64,000 nucleotides of DNA. Source: Pseudomonas sp. v388. GTDB taxonomy: Bacteria > Pseudomonadota > Gammaproteobacteria > Pseudomonadales > Pseudomonadaceae. The stretch lies in assembly GCF_003935425.1 (NCBI RefSeq), contig NZ_RHQN01000009.1, positions 62,001-126,000 on the forward strand. Reading direction: 5' to 3'. Below are positions 46,197-54,961 of this stretch, piece by piece (the first letter of the stretch is position 1; each line of letters starts with the position of its first letter). The notes beneath the pieces are model-generated. The model worked only from the letters and a program-made list of their open reading frames with translations. It was not told the DNA's origin and searched no databases. A program made the translations under genes and the position numbers.

Positions 46197-46697
46197 TCAG
46201 CAATCGGGTTTATCTGCGGTGTAGCGCCGGGCCGGGTTGACCGCCGCGTCAAACTCGCGCAATGCCTTGGCGCCAATCAACAGCGGATAGTTGAAGTGGC
46301 TGCGGTCCACCAGATTGACCTCGACCGTGCGCTTTTTGTCGCCCAGGCACAGCTCCAGATCGATCACCGGACGCTTGACCGGATCGATATCTTCGTCCTC
46401 TTCTTCACCGTCGGCGCGGCCCTTGATCTTGCTGATTCGCGCAACCTTGTGCTCATAGACCTTGCTGCCGGCGCCTTCGGTAGCCAGGCGGAAGCGCACC
46501 CAGTCGTCGCCATCGCGCTTGAACAGCTCGACGTCTTTGGCCGACAGCGAAGCGGTCAGCGCGCCGGTGTCCATCTTGGCCTTGAAGGTCTTGCCTATTT
46601 CGGGAACGCTGATGTTCTCATAGCGACCATACAGCGTGGGTTCGGCGGCCATGACAGGCAGAGCCAACAGGGACAGAAGCGCCAGGATCGGTTTCAC
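46197..46697 (-). CDS. Retropepsin-like aspartic protease (RimB/RloA-type, Zn_protease family)
   Basis: The 166-aa protein has a signal peptide (residues 1-18, ending V-M-A-A) and one protease-fold domain. 'KAKMDTGALTASLSA' holds the D-T-G catalytic loop near residue 43. An acidic insert 'GEEEDEDIDP' lies in the middle. The family was first named ATP-dependent zinc protease, but recent work treats it as retropepsin-like. The start is GTG at 46697 with AGGAAC upstream. It lies 59 bases before creB on the same strand. Confidence 0.82.
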   Translation of the reverse strand: MKPILALLSLLALPVMAAEPTLYGRYENISVPEIGKTFKAKMDTGALTASLSAKDVELFKRDGDDWVRFRLATEGAGSKVYEHKVARISKIKGRADGEEEDEDIDPVKRPVIDLELCLGDKKRTVEVNLVDRSHFNYPLLIGAKALREFDAAVNPARRYTADKPDC

Positions 46698-46891
46698 GTA
46701 GAGGGTTCCTCACAAGAGCAGCGCCTGGATGACGCCGAATTTAGACAGCGTTGCTTGCTTTGGTTCGGTAAGGAGACCCACGTGCGCTACGAATTTGTCA
46801 GCGCATGAAACATTTTGTAAGCAGCTATGGATTTGGCGTCGTAGTGGATGGTCTTTATCATTGCGCCCCCCGGAATTCTTCAGAGTCTTTT

Positions 46892-47791
46892 ATGCGCCGC
46901 GTCCTTACCGGCTGTTTCGTTACCCTGCTTCTACTGATCAATACCCTGGCGTTGATCGGCCCGTTGCTGGTGTTTGCCTTGCTCAAACTGCTGTTCAAAG
47001 GCCGGATGCGCGACCGCTGCTCGGTGGCCGTGATGTGGATCGCCGAGACCTGGGCCGAAGTCGACAAACTGATCTTCGCGTCGTGCATTCCGACCCAATG
47101 GGATATTCGGGGCGATGAAGGACTGCGCGCTGACACGTCCTATCTGGTCATCAGCAACCATCAGTCATGGGTGGATATCCCGGCGCTGATCCAGGCACTC
47201 AATCGCCGCACGCCGTTCTTCAAGTTCTTCCTGAAAAAGGAACTGATCTGGGTGCCGCTGCTGGGCCTGGCGTGGTGGGCGCTGGACTACCCGTTCATGA
47301 AGCGCTACACCAAAGCGTTTCTGGCCAGGAACCCTGAGCTCAAGGGCAAGGATCTGGAAATCACCAAGGCGGCTTGCGAACTGTTCAAGCGCCAGCCGGT
47401 GACCATCGTCAATTATCTGGAAGGCACGCGGTTTACTCCGGCCAAGCACGCAGCCCAGGCCTCGCCCTACTCCGACCTGCTCAAACCCAAGGCCGGCGGC
47501 GTTGCCTTCGTGCTGGCCGCAATGGGCGAACAGCTCGACGCGATTCTGGATGTGACGGTGGTGTATCCCGGCACTCGGATTCCCGGTTTCTGGGACATGC
47601 TGTGCGGCCGGGTGCCGAAAGTCATCGTCGACATCCGCACCCGCGAAATGGACCCGTCATTGTGGCAAGGCGATTACGAAAACGACCCGGTGTTTCGCGA
47701 GAAGATCCAGGGCTGGGTCAACCAGCTCTGGATCGAAAAGAGCGCCCGGATTGCAGCGTTGCGGCTGGAATCAGCTACCAGCGCCCCATAG
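46892..47791 (+). CDS. Lysophospholipid acyltransferase (PlsC/YihG-like)
   Basis: The 299-aa protein has an N-terminal helix (residues 6-33) and the acyltransferase motifs 'SNHQSWVDIP' (HX4D, near residue 88), 'FFLKKELIWVPLLG' and 'NYLEGTRFTP' (near 173). The fit is to the YihG-like branch of PlsC. I take the ATG at 46892; the frame is open upstream to 46805. Its 3' end overlaps the convergent DUF2780 gene by 21 bases. Confidence 0.86.
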   Translation: MRRVLTGCFVTLLLLINTLALIGPLLVFALLKLLFKGRMRDRCSVAVMWIAETWAEVDKLIFASCIPTQWDIRGDEGLRADTSYLVISNHQSWVDIPALIQALNRRTPFFKFFLKKELIWVPLLGLAWWALDYPFMKRYTKAFLARNPELKGKDLEITKAACELFKRQPVTIVNYLEGTRFTPAKHAAQASPYSDLLKPKAGGVAFVLAAMGEQLDAILDVTVVYPGTRIPGFWDMLCGRVPKVIVDIRTREMDPSLWQGDYENDPVFREKIQGWVNQLWIEKSARIAALRLESATSAP

Positions 47792-48337
47792 CCCGCTCAG
47801 GCTCTGCAGCGCGGAGCCGCTGGCGCCTTGCTGGCCGAGGTATTGCAGGATCACCGGGACAAACTGGCTGACCATGCTGCTGTCCATGCCCAGCGCCTTG
47901 AACGCGGTGTTCACGTCGCCCATGTCCTGCACGTTGCCCAATGCCTGATTGAGCATCGAACTGCCGCCCGAATCCTTGCCGCCGCCGAGCAGACCGCCCA
48001 GCCCGCCGCCGCCCAGGCTGTCTAGCGCCGACAGGCCGGACAATTGGTCCAGCCCCGGAACCGACTTGGTCAGTTGCGAGTAGTCTGTTCCGGTCAGTTT
48101 ATTCTTGGCCAGACCCAGCAAGGCGCCAGTGCCGCCCACCGCTTGCTCGGGCGTGACGTTGAGCTGAGTGCCGAGGGTGTTGAGCAGACCGGCCGCTTCA
48201 GGCGCTGCCGTCGCTTTTTGATTGCCGCTTGTGGCGTTGGAGACCGCATTCGCTGCGTCATTCAGGTTGAAGGCCAGCGCGGGCGTAGCCGCCATAGCCA
48301 TCAGGGTTGCCAGAGCCATACCGCGTGCAGTGTTCAT
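47771..48337 (-). CDS. DUF2780 family secreted protein (VcgC/VcgE-like)
   Basis: The 188-aa protein has a signal peptide (residues 1-22, 'LATLMAMAATPALA'), and a C-terminal DUF2780 region ('AAGLLNTLGTQLNVTPEQAVGGTGALLGLAKNKL', 'FKALGMDSSMVSQFVPVILQYLGQQG'). A glycine-rich stretch 'LGGGGLGGLLGGGKDSGG' lies between. The function is not known. The ATG at 48337 has GAGGTCG upstream. Confidence 0.82.
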   Translation of the reverse strand: MNTARGMALATLMAMAATPALAFNLNDAANAVSNATSGNQKATAAPEAAGLLNTLGTQLNVTPEQAVGGTGALLGLAKNKLTGTDYSQLTKSVPGLDQLSGLSALDSLGGGGLGGLLGGGKDSGGSSMLNQALGNVQDMGDVNTAFKALGMDSSMVSQFVPVILQYLGQQGASGSALQSLSGLWGAGS

Positions 48338-48494
48338 GTAATCGACCTCACTCAAACCGGAACCGCCCTTGAGTGGGCGGTAAAACACTCGGTTGGACTG
48401 AAGGGGACCGGGCTTGTTCCCGGAGCGGGTAACCGGATGGCGGGTTATTTCCCAATGAGCCGTGATGTCCGTGCAAGCCAGAACGACACGGTCC

Positions 48495-48602
48495 ATTGTG
48501 GGAGGCAGCTTGCTGGCGACGAGGCCGGTACACACACAGCAGATCTTGTGTCCGGACCCCGCCGTCGCGAGCAAGACGGAACGCCGCCCCGGTGGCTCCT
48601 GC
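48495..48602. repeat. REP-type repeat pair
   Basis: CTTGCTGGCGACG (48509-48521) and CGTCGCGAGCAAG (48563-48575) are inverted with one mismatch, with further REP sequence to 48602. Together they occupy most of the 304-base gap between the DUF2780 gene and fdhA; I see no gene there. Confidence 0.75.
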
Positions 48603-48641
48603 CAAGCACCAGCTCATTGCCGCCGATGGGGCGGCTATGGC

Positions 48642-49841
48642 TTACGCCGCGCTGAAGAGTTTGTGCGGATCGATCACGAATTTCTTCGGCACGCCTGCAT
48701 CGAACTCGCCGTAACCCCGTGGTGCGTCGTCGAGGCTGATGACTTCGACACCGACCACATCGGCGATCTTGATGCGGTCCCACATGATGGCCTGCATCAA
48801 CTGGCGGTTGTACTTCATCACCGGGGTCTGGCCGGTGTGGAAGCTGTGGGATTTCGCCCAGCCCAGGCCGAAGCGGATGCTCAGGCTGCCCATCTTCGCT
48901 GCGGCGTCCACGGCGCCCGGGTCTTCGGTGACATAAAGGCCTGGAATACCGATCTTGCCCGCTACCCGCACCACGCCCATCAGCGAGTTGAGCACGGTGG
49001 CCGGCGCTTCGGATTGCGCACCGGCATGGCCGTGCCCGCGCGCCTCGAAACCCACCGCATCGATGGCACAATCCACTTCCGGCTCGCCCAACAGCGCAGC
49101 GATCTGCTCATGCAGCGGCGTGTCCTGGGACAAGTCGGCAATTTCGAAACCTTGCGCCTTGGCGTGAACCAGACGCGCCGGGTTCACATCGCCGACGATG
49201 ACCACCGCCGCGCCCAGCAAGCGCGCCGATGCCGCAGCCGCCAGCCCGACCGGTCCGGCGCCTGCGACGTATACGGTGCTGCCGGGGCCGACGCCTGCGG
49301 TCACCGCGCCGTGATAGCCGGTGGGCAGGATGTCAGAGAGACAGGTCAGGTCGCGGATCTTCTCCATCGCCGCATCGCGGTCCGGCAGCTTGAGCAGGTT
49401 GAAGTCGGCGTACGGCACCAGCACGTACTCGGCTTGACCGCCGACCCAGTCGCCCATGTCCACGTAGCCATAAGCACCGCCGGCACGCGCCGGGTTGACC
49501 GTCAGGCACACACCGGTGTGTTGTTCCTTGCAGCTACGGCAACGCCCGCATGCCACGTTGAACGGCACGGACACCAGATCGCCGACCTTCAGATGCTCGA
49601 CATCGCGCCCGGCTTCCAGCACCTCGCCGGTGATTTCATGCCCGAGCACCAGACCGGTCTGGGCGGTGGTGCGGCCGCGCACCATGTGCTGGTCCGAGCC
49701 GCAGATATTGGTGGAGACCACCCGCAGGATCACGCCATGTTCGATGCGCTTGCCGCGTGGGTCCTGCATTTTTGGGAAGGGAATCGACTGTACTTCGACC
49801 TTGCCGGCGCCGAGATACACCACACCACGATTGTCAGACAT
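48642..49841 (-). CDS. fdhA: Glutathione-independent formaldehyde dehydrogenase
   Basis: The 399-aa zinc-dependent, NAD-linked enzyme oxidises formaldehyde to formate. It has the catalytic zinc site in 'STNICGSDQHMVRG', the structural four-cysteine loop 'CGRCRSCKEQHTGVC' near 99 and the NAD site 'VYVAGAGPVGLAAAASARLLGA' near 190. It is the expected fate of formaldehyde released by demethylation of sarcosine. The gene lies 125 bases after purU on the same strand. Confidence 0.95.
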   Translation of the reverse strand: MSDNRGVVYLGAGKVEVQSIPFPKMQDPRGKRIEHGVILRVVSTNICGSDQHMVRGRTTAQTGLVLGHEITGEVLEAGRDVEHLKVGDLVSVPFNVACGRCRSCKEQHTGVCLTVNPARAGGAYGYVDMGDWVGGQAEYVLVPYADFNLLKLPDRDAAMEKIRDLTCLSDILPTGYHGAVTAGVGPGSTVYVAGAGPVGLAAAASARLLGAAVVIVGDVNPARLVHAKAQGFEIADLSQDTPLHEQIAALLGEPEVDCAIDAVGFEARGHGHAGAQSEAPATVLNSLMGVVRVAGKIGIPGLYVTEDPGAVDAAAKMGSLSIRFGLGWAKSHSFHTGQTPVMKYNRQLMQAIMWDRIKIADVVGVEVISLDDAPRGYGEFDAGVPKKFVIDPHKLFSAA

Positions 49842-49948
49842 GCTTTCACCTCGCTTTTATTGTGTTGTCGCGGGAAATGCGCTGCTTTCTTCAGATGTTG
49901 CGGCAACGCATGGGTTGCTTGTTTGACTTGCGTCCATGGTTTCTGTGG

Positions 49949-49979
49949 GAGCGGAAAAGTCCGCGCCTACAGAACCACC
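49949..49979. repeat. REP-like hairpin between purU and fdhA
   Basis: CTGTGGGAGCGGA and TCCGCGCCTACAG are inverted with two mismatches around AAAG. The hairpin reaches the end of purU and may separate the two transcripts or stabilise the upstream one. Confidence 0.6.
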
Positions 49980-50824
49980 GTTCTATTGGCGTTGAGAAAC
50001 ACCCGCCGTTCAATGTGATAACCCACCGCCCTGGCCAGGGTCAGACCTTCGATGTCACGGCCCTTGGCGATCAGATCTTCCGGGTAATGGCTGTGATCGA
50101 CCACTTCCACGCCCTGGGCAATGATCGGACCTTCATCTAGATCGTTGTTGATGTAATGCGCCGTCGCGCCGACCAGTTTGACGCCCTTGTTATAGGCCTG
50201 ATGGTAGGGCTTGGCGCCCTTGAAACCGGGCAGCAGCGAGTGATGGATATTGATCGCCTTGCCATCGAGCTTGCGGCACAGGTCCGGTGACAGCACCTGC
50301 ATGTAGCGGGCGAGAATCACCAGCTCGGCGCCCGATTCTTCGATCACCTGCCAGACCCGCGCTTCCTGCGCAGGCTTGTCGTTGGGGTCCAGCGGGAAAT
50401 GGTAGTAGGGAATTTCGTGCCAGCGCGCCAGCGGTTCGAGATCCGGATGGTTGGAGACCACCGCCACCACGTCCATCGCCAACTGGCCGATGCGCTGGCG
50501 ATACAACAGATCGTTCAGGCAATGGTCCGCCTTGGAAACCATGATCACCACTTTAGGCCGGTAATCCGGGGCGGTCAGTTCGAAGACCATGCCGAATTCC
50601 TTGCCGCGTTCCGCCAGGCCCGCGCGAAAGCCCTGCTCGTCGAATCCGTCAGGCTGGCGAAATTCGACGCGAATGAAGAAGCGGCTGGAAAGCCGATCAT
50701 CGAACGAGTGGTGCTCGGTGACATAACAGCCCTGCTCGAACAGGTAGCGAGTCACTGCATCCACTGTGCCGAGCACGCTGGCGCAGTCGGCGGTGAGAAT
50801 CCACGTATCGGGTGCGCGGCTCAT
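49967..50824 (-). CDS. purU: Formyltetrahydrofolate deformylase
   Basis: PurU (285 aa) hydrolyses 10-formyl-THF to THF and formate, balancing the folate pool. The N-terminal ACT domain (residues 1-80) is followed by a formyltransferase fold with 'KAINIHHSLLPGFKGAKPYHQAYNKG' and 'GATAHYINNDLDEGPII', which hold the catalytic N, H and D. The ATG at 50824 overlaps the soxG stop (ATGA). Confidence 0.94.
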   Translation of the reverse strand: MSRAPDTWILTADCASVLGTVDAVTRYLFEQGCYVTEHHSFDDRLSSRFFIRVEFRQPDGFDEQGFRAGLAERGKEFGMVFELTAPDYRPKVVIMVSKADHCLNDLLYRQRIGQLAMDVVAVVSNHPDLEPLARWHEIPYYHFPLDPNDKPAQEARVWQVIEESGAELVILARYMQVLSPDLCRKLDGKAINIHHSLLPGFKGAKPYHQAYNKGVKLVGATAHYINNDLDEGPIIAQGVEVVDHSHYPEDLIAKGRDIEGLTLARAVGYHIERRVFLNANRTVVL

Positions 50825-51453
50825 GCCTGAATTCCCAATCCGTACTCGGCGGCTGCATCCTGCAACCACAACCACCAGTAATCAGCAAAGCTGCGGCGAA
50901 TCAGCAGTTCCCAGGTTTCCTCGCCGGTGCGGCGAATCACCAGCTGCGATTTGGCGAACACCGTGCCCACCGCCTTGCCGACCGGGAAGTTGTCCGGGTG
51001 CACGTCGTAGCTGGTGGATTTCATCAGCACCTGACGCACTTTGGGGCCGGTCAGTTCAAGAATCGACTGACCGCCGCTGACGTTGACGATGGAAATGTGC
51101 AGACCAGCCAGGGCTTCGCGCAGCTTCTGTTCAGCGGCCAGTTCCTCGCCGCTCGGGACGATCAGCAGCCACTCGTCCGGCCCCATCCATTGCAGCGAGC
51201 TTTCGCCGCTGATCACCAGCATCAGCGCGGCAGGCAGTTCCATGCCCAGCGCTTTATGGACGCCGGCTGCGAACGCCGGATCATGGGCATCGCCACGCAG
51301 GGTCAGATGGCCCAGCAGCTTTTTCTCGCGCAACAGCACGCCGGGATTGGAACGGCCCTTGCCCACCAGGGTTTCGAGACTGGCGTGAAACAACGGCGAC
51401 TCGGCCTTGGCGCCGCTGGTTGGGCGTTGCTGGTAAACATTGACTGTGGTCAT
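50821..51453 (-). CDS. soxG: Sarcosine oxidase gamma subunit
   Basis: SoxG (210 aa) is the gamma subunit of heterotetrameric sarcosine oxidase, with a GcvT-like fold ('LMLVISGESSLQWMGPDEWLLIVPSGEE', 'GQSILELTGPKVRQVLMKST'). It binds THF/structural surface with alpha. It follows soxA after a 167-base gap that holds a REP pair. Confidence 0.93.
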   Translation of the reverse strand: MTTVNVYQQRPTSGAKAESPLFHASLETLVGKGRSNPGVLLREKKLLGHLTLRGDAHDPAFAAGVHKALGMELPAALMLVISGESSLQWMGPDEWLLIVPSGEELAAEQKLREALAGLHISIVNVSGGQSILELTGPKVRQVLMKSTSYDVHPDNFPVGKAVGTVFAKSQLVIRRTGEETWELLIRRSFADYWWLWLQDAAAEYGLGIQA

Positions 51454-51495
51454 GAATCACCTGTTGTGAATTCTATTGTTGCGGAGAACCCGATC

Positions 51496-51606
51496 CTGTA
51501 GGAGCTAGCTTGCTTGCGATAAAGTCGGAACGACTTTCAGGCATTAGCGCATTCACTATTTTCACGACTGCTTTGCAGCCGATCGCGAGCAAGCTCACTC
51601 CTACAG
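51496..51606. repeat. REP pair between soxA and soxG
   Basis: Bases 51496-51520 and 51582-51606 are inverted with three mismatches over 25 bases. Inside lies a second perfect hairpin AAAGTCG-GAA-CGACTTT at 51521-51537. It sits within the sox operon, so it may act as an mRNA processing or stability element. Confidence 0.78.
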
Positions 51607-51620
51607 AGGTATCACCAGCC

Positions 51621-54600
51621 TTAAATATTCTGCCGCTCACCCTTCGGATCGAAGAACACCGAAGACACGATCTCGGCTTCGATCACGCTGCCGTCGGCCT
51701 GCGGTGAGAAGACGCGCTCGCCCATGCGGTTCAGGCCACCTTTCACTACGCCCATCGCAAACGAATAGCCCAGCGAGTTATGCGCGTAGCTGGAGGTCAC
51801 GTGACCGACCATCTTCATGGGAATCGTCTGGTTGGCGTCGAACACCAGTTGCGCGCCTTCAGGCAGCCACTTGGTCGGGTCGACGGGCTTGAGGCCGACC
51901 AGTTGCTTACGCTGCTCGCGCACGCAGTCTTCGCGGTTCATGCCACGCCAGCCGATCCATGAGAACGGCTTGGTTCGTCCGACGCACCAACCCATGTTCA
52001 GGTCATCCGGGGTCATCGAGCCATCGGTGTCTTGACCGACGATGATGAAGCCCTTCTCAGCGCGCAGTACGTGCATGGTTTCAGTGCCGTACGGCGTCAG
52101 GTTGTACTTCTTGCCCGCCTCGACGATCTGCTCCAGCACACCCATGGCGTAGTCGGCCTGGATGTTGACCTCGTAGGAGAGTTCGCCGGTGAACGAGATC
52201 CGGAATACTCGCGCTGGAACGCCGGCCACCTGCCCTTCTTTCCAGGTCATGAACGGGAACGCCTCACGGCCCAGATCGATGTCGGTCACTTCGCTGAGCA
52301 GCTTGCGGCTGTTCGGCCCGGACAAGGTCAGCGTTGCCCAGTGGTCGGTGACCGACGTGAAGTACACCTTCAGGTCGGGCCACTCGGTCTGCTGGTAGAT
52401 TTCCAGCCATTGCAGAACCCGCGCAGCGCCGCCGGTCGTGGTGGTCATGATGAAGTGGTTGTCGCCGACACAAGCGGTCACGCCGTCGTCGAAGACCATG
52501 CCATCTTCCTTGCACATCAGGCCGTAACGGGCCTTGCCCACGTCCAGTTTGGTCCAGGCGTTGGTGTAGATGCGGTTGAGAAACTCGCGGGCGTCCGGGC
52601 CCTGAATGTCGATCTTGCCCAAGGTCGAGGCGTCCAGCAGGCCGACGCTGTCGCGCACCGCCTTGCACTCACGGGCGACTGCAGCGTGCAGGTCTTCGCC
52701 CCGTTTCGGGAAGTACCAAGGGCGCTTCCACTGGCCGACGTCTTCGAACTCGGCACCGTTCTTCACATGCCAGGCATGCAGCGCGGTGAAACGCACCGGC
52801 TCGAAGATATGCTTGCAGTGCCGCCCGGCAATCGCGCCGAAAGTGACCGGCGTGTAGTTGGGGCGGAACATGGTGGTGCCCATTTCCGGAATCGTCACGT
52901 TCAGCGAACGGGCGGCAATGGCCAGGCCGTTGACGTTGCCCAGCTTGCCCTGATCGGTGCCGAAGCCCAGCGCCGTGTAGCGCTTGACGTGTTCCACCGA
53001 CTCGAAGCCTTCGCGGGTCGCCAGCTCGATGGCGGCAGCGGTGACGTCATTCTGCAAGTCCACGAACTGCTTGGGTGCCCGCGCCGTGCCTTTGTCGTGG
53101 GGAACCTGGAACAGCGCCACCGCTGGTTCTTCGGCACGACTCAAGGCCTTGGGCATCACGCCTTCCACAGCCCTGAAACCCGCTTCGCTGGCCGCGCGAA
53201 CGCCACCTTCGAAACCGTCAGCCAAGGCATCGGCCAGGCTGTAGACGCCGTTCACACCGCCGACACACACGCGTTTCTGCGGCGCTTCGCCCGGTACGAA
53301 ACCGAGGATGTCTTCACGCCAGACAGGCTTGCCGCCCAAGTGAGAAGCCAGGTGAACGATGGGGCTGTAGCCGCCGGAACTGGCGATCAGGTCACAATCC
53401 AGCCATTCACCAGGGCTGGTGACGCTATGGGCATTGAGGTCGATGGCCGCGACCCGCGCAGCGGTAACACGCTTGCTGCCACGGGCCTCGATCACGGCAC
53501 TCGAAGTCAGAATGCGAATGCCCTTGGCACGCGCTTCTTCCACCAGTGGCCCGCGCGGGTTATGCCGTGCATCGGCAATCGCCACAACTTGCAGGCTGGC
53601 GTCGAGCCAGTCGAGCGCTACGCGGTAGGCGTAATCGTTGGTGGTCGACAGCACCAGCTTTTTGCCGGGCGCTACGCCGTAACGCCGCACGTACGTGGAG
53701 ACCGCGCCGGCCAGCATATTGCCCGGCACGTCGTTGTTGCCGTAGACCAGCGGGCGCTCGTGGGTGCCGGTCGCCAACACCACACGTTTGGCGCGAACCC
53801 GATGCATACGCTGCCGCACCATGCCGATCGGCGCACGGTCACCCAGATGATCGGTGAGGCGTTCGTGGATGGTCAGGAAATTGTGGTCGTGGTAGCCGTT
53901 GACCGTGGCGCGGGGCAGCATGACCACATTGCGCAGGCTCTTGAGTTCCTGCACGACCGTAGCGACCCATTCGGCAGCCGGTTTGCCGTCCAGGCTTTCA
54001 CGGCTGTCGAGCAGGCTGCCGCCGAATTCTTCCTGTTCATCGGCAATAATCACCCGCGCACCACCGCGCGCAGCCGCCAGCGCCGCCGCCAGACCCGCCG
54101 GGCCTGCGCCGACGATCAGCACGTCGCAGTGCTGATTCATCGCGTCATAGCTGTCCGGATCGTTTTCAGTCGGCGAGCGCCCAAGACCGGCAGCCTTGCG
54201 GATGTACTTCTCGTAAGTCATCCAGAACGACTGCGGGTACATGAACGTCTTGTAGTAGAAGCCCGGCGGCATCAGCTTGCCGCCGACGCGACCGAGAATG
54301 CCCATCACGTCGTTGTTGACGCTCGGCCAGCCATTGGTGCTGGTGGCAACCAGCCCCGAATACAGGGCCTGTTGCGTGGCACGCACGTTGGGAATCTGGG
54401 TCGCTTCGGTCGCGCCGATTTGCAGCACCGCATTGGGCTCTTCGGAACCGGCGGCGAAAATGCCCCGAGGACGGGAGTACTTGAAGCTGCGGCCAATGAT
54501 GTCGACGCCGTTGGCCAGCAGGGCGGACGCCAGCGAATCGCCCTCGAAACCCTGATAGGTCTGGCCGTTGAAGCTGAAATTCAGCACTTTGCTGCGGTCG

Positions 54601-54638
54601 ATACGCCCACCGTTGGGCAGTCGGTTGTTCTGGCTCAT
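51621..54638 (-). CDS. soxA: Sarcosine oxidase alpha subunit
   Basis: SoxA (1005 aa) carries NAD and the THF-linked half of the reaction. The N-terminal domain has ferredoxin-like 'GQTYQGFEGDSLASALLANGV', the nucleotide-binding motif 'VLIVGAGPAGLAAALAAARGG' near residue 175, and the C-terminal part (from about 615) is a GcvT-like domain ('RDSVGLLDASTLGKIDIQGPDAREFLNRIYTN', 'VLRAEKGFIIVGQDTDGS') that takes the one-carbon unit onto folate. Its start overlaps the soxD stop. Confidence 0.95.
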   Translation of the reverse strand: MSQNNRLPNGGRIDRSKVLNFSFNGQTYQGFEGDSLASALLANGVDIIGRSFKYSRPRGIFAAGSEEPNAVLQIGATEATQIPNVRATQQALYSGLVATSTNGWPSVNNDVMGILGRVGGKLMPPGFYYKTFMYPQSFWMTYEKYIRKAAGLGRSPTENDPDSYDAMNQHCDVLIVGAGPAGLAAALAAARGGARVIIADEQEEFGGSLLDSRESLDGKPAAEWVATVVQELKSLRNVVMLPRATVNGYHDHNFLTIHERLTDHLGDRAPIGMVRQRMHRVRAKRVVLATGTHERPLVYGNNDVPGNMLAGAVSTYVRRYGVAPGKKLVLSTTNDYAYRVALDWLDASLQVVAIADARHNPRGPLVEEARAKGIRILTSSAVIEARGSKRVTAARVAAIDLNAHSVTSPGEWLDCDLIASSGGYSPIVHLASHLGGKPVWREDILGFVPGEAPQKRVCVGGVNGVYSLADALADGFEGGVRAASEAGFRAVEGVMPKALSRAEEPAVALFQVPHDKGTARAPKQFVDLQNDVTAAAIELATREGFESVEHVKRYTALGFGTDQGKLGNVNGLAIAARSLNVTIPEMGTTMFRPNYTPVTFGAIAGRHCKHIFEPVRFTALHAWHVKNGAEFEDVGQWKRPWYFPKRGEDLHAAVARECKAVRDSVGLLDASTLGKIDIQGPDAREFLNRIYTNAWTKLDVGKARYGLMCKEDGMVFDDGVTACVGDNHFIMTTTTGGAARVLQWLEIYQQTEWPDLKVYFTSVTDHWATLTLSGPNSRKLLSEVTDIDLGREAFPFMTWKEGQVAGVPARVFRISFTGELSYEVNIQADYAMGVLEQIVEAGKKYNLTPYGTETMHVLRAEKGFIIVGQDTDGSMTPDDLNMGWCVGRTKPFSWIGWRGMNREDCVREQRKQLVGLKPVDPTKWLPEGAQLVFDANQTIPMKMVGHVTSSYAHNSLGYSFAMGVVKGGLNRMGERVFSPQADGSVIEAEIVSSVFFDPKGERQNI

Positions 54639-54946
54639 ACCTTGTCTCCCACGCCGTCAGCCGCCTTTTCAGTGAAACCGGGCTTTGCGCCGATCGGATA
54701 GGTTTCGAGAATCTCGTAGGTCACCGTATTGCGCGTCATGTTGAAGTACTGACGGCAGCCGGCGACGTGGTTCCACAGTTCGTGATGCAGGCCGCGCGGG
54801 TTGTCGCGGAAGAACATGTAGTCGCCCCACTGCTCGTCGGTGCACGCGCTTGGGTCCAGCGGACGCGGGATGTGCGCCTGGCCTGCCGGGTGGAATTCCT
54901 CTTCGGAGCGCAGTTCGCCACAGTGAGGACAGAAGATATGCAACAT
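54635..54946 (-). CDS. soxD: Sarcosine oxidase delta subunit
   Basis: SoxD (103 aa) is the small zinc-binding subunit. 'MLHIFCPHCGELRSEEEF' holds C6 and C9, and later residues 'SACTDEQWGDYMFFRDNPRG' are typical. It starts 15 bases after soxB and overlaps soxA. Confidence 0.94.
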   Translation of the reverse strand: MLHIFCPHCGELRSEEEFHPAGQAHIPRPLDPSACTDEQWGDYMFFRDNPRGLHHELWNHVAGCRQYFNMTRNTVTYEILETYPIGAKPGFTEKAADGVGDKV

Positions 54947-54961
54947 GATCGAATTCCCCGG

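Noticed and set aside
52032-54701. 889-aa open frame antisense to soxA
   Set aside because: soxA is a certain gene over the whole stretch; the antisense product is low-complexity in character (rich in H, Q, R, V) with no motifs.
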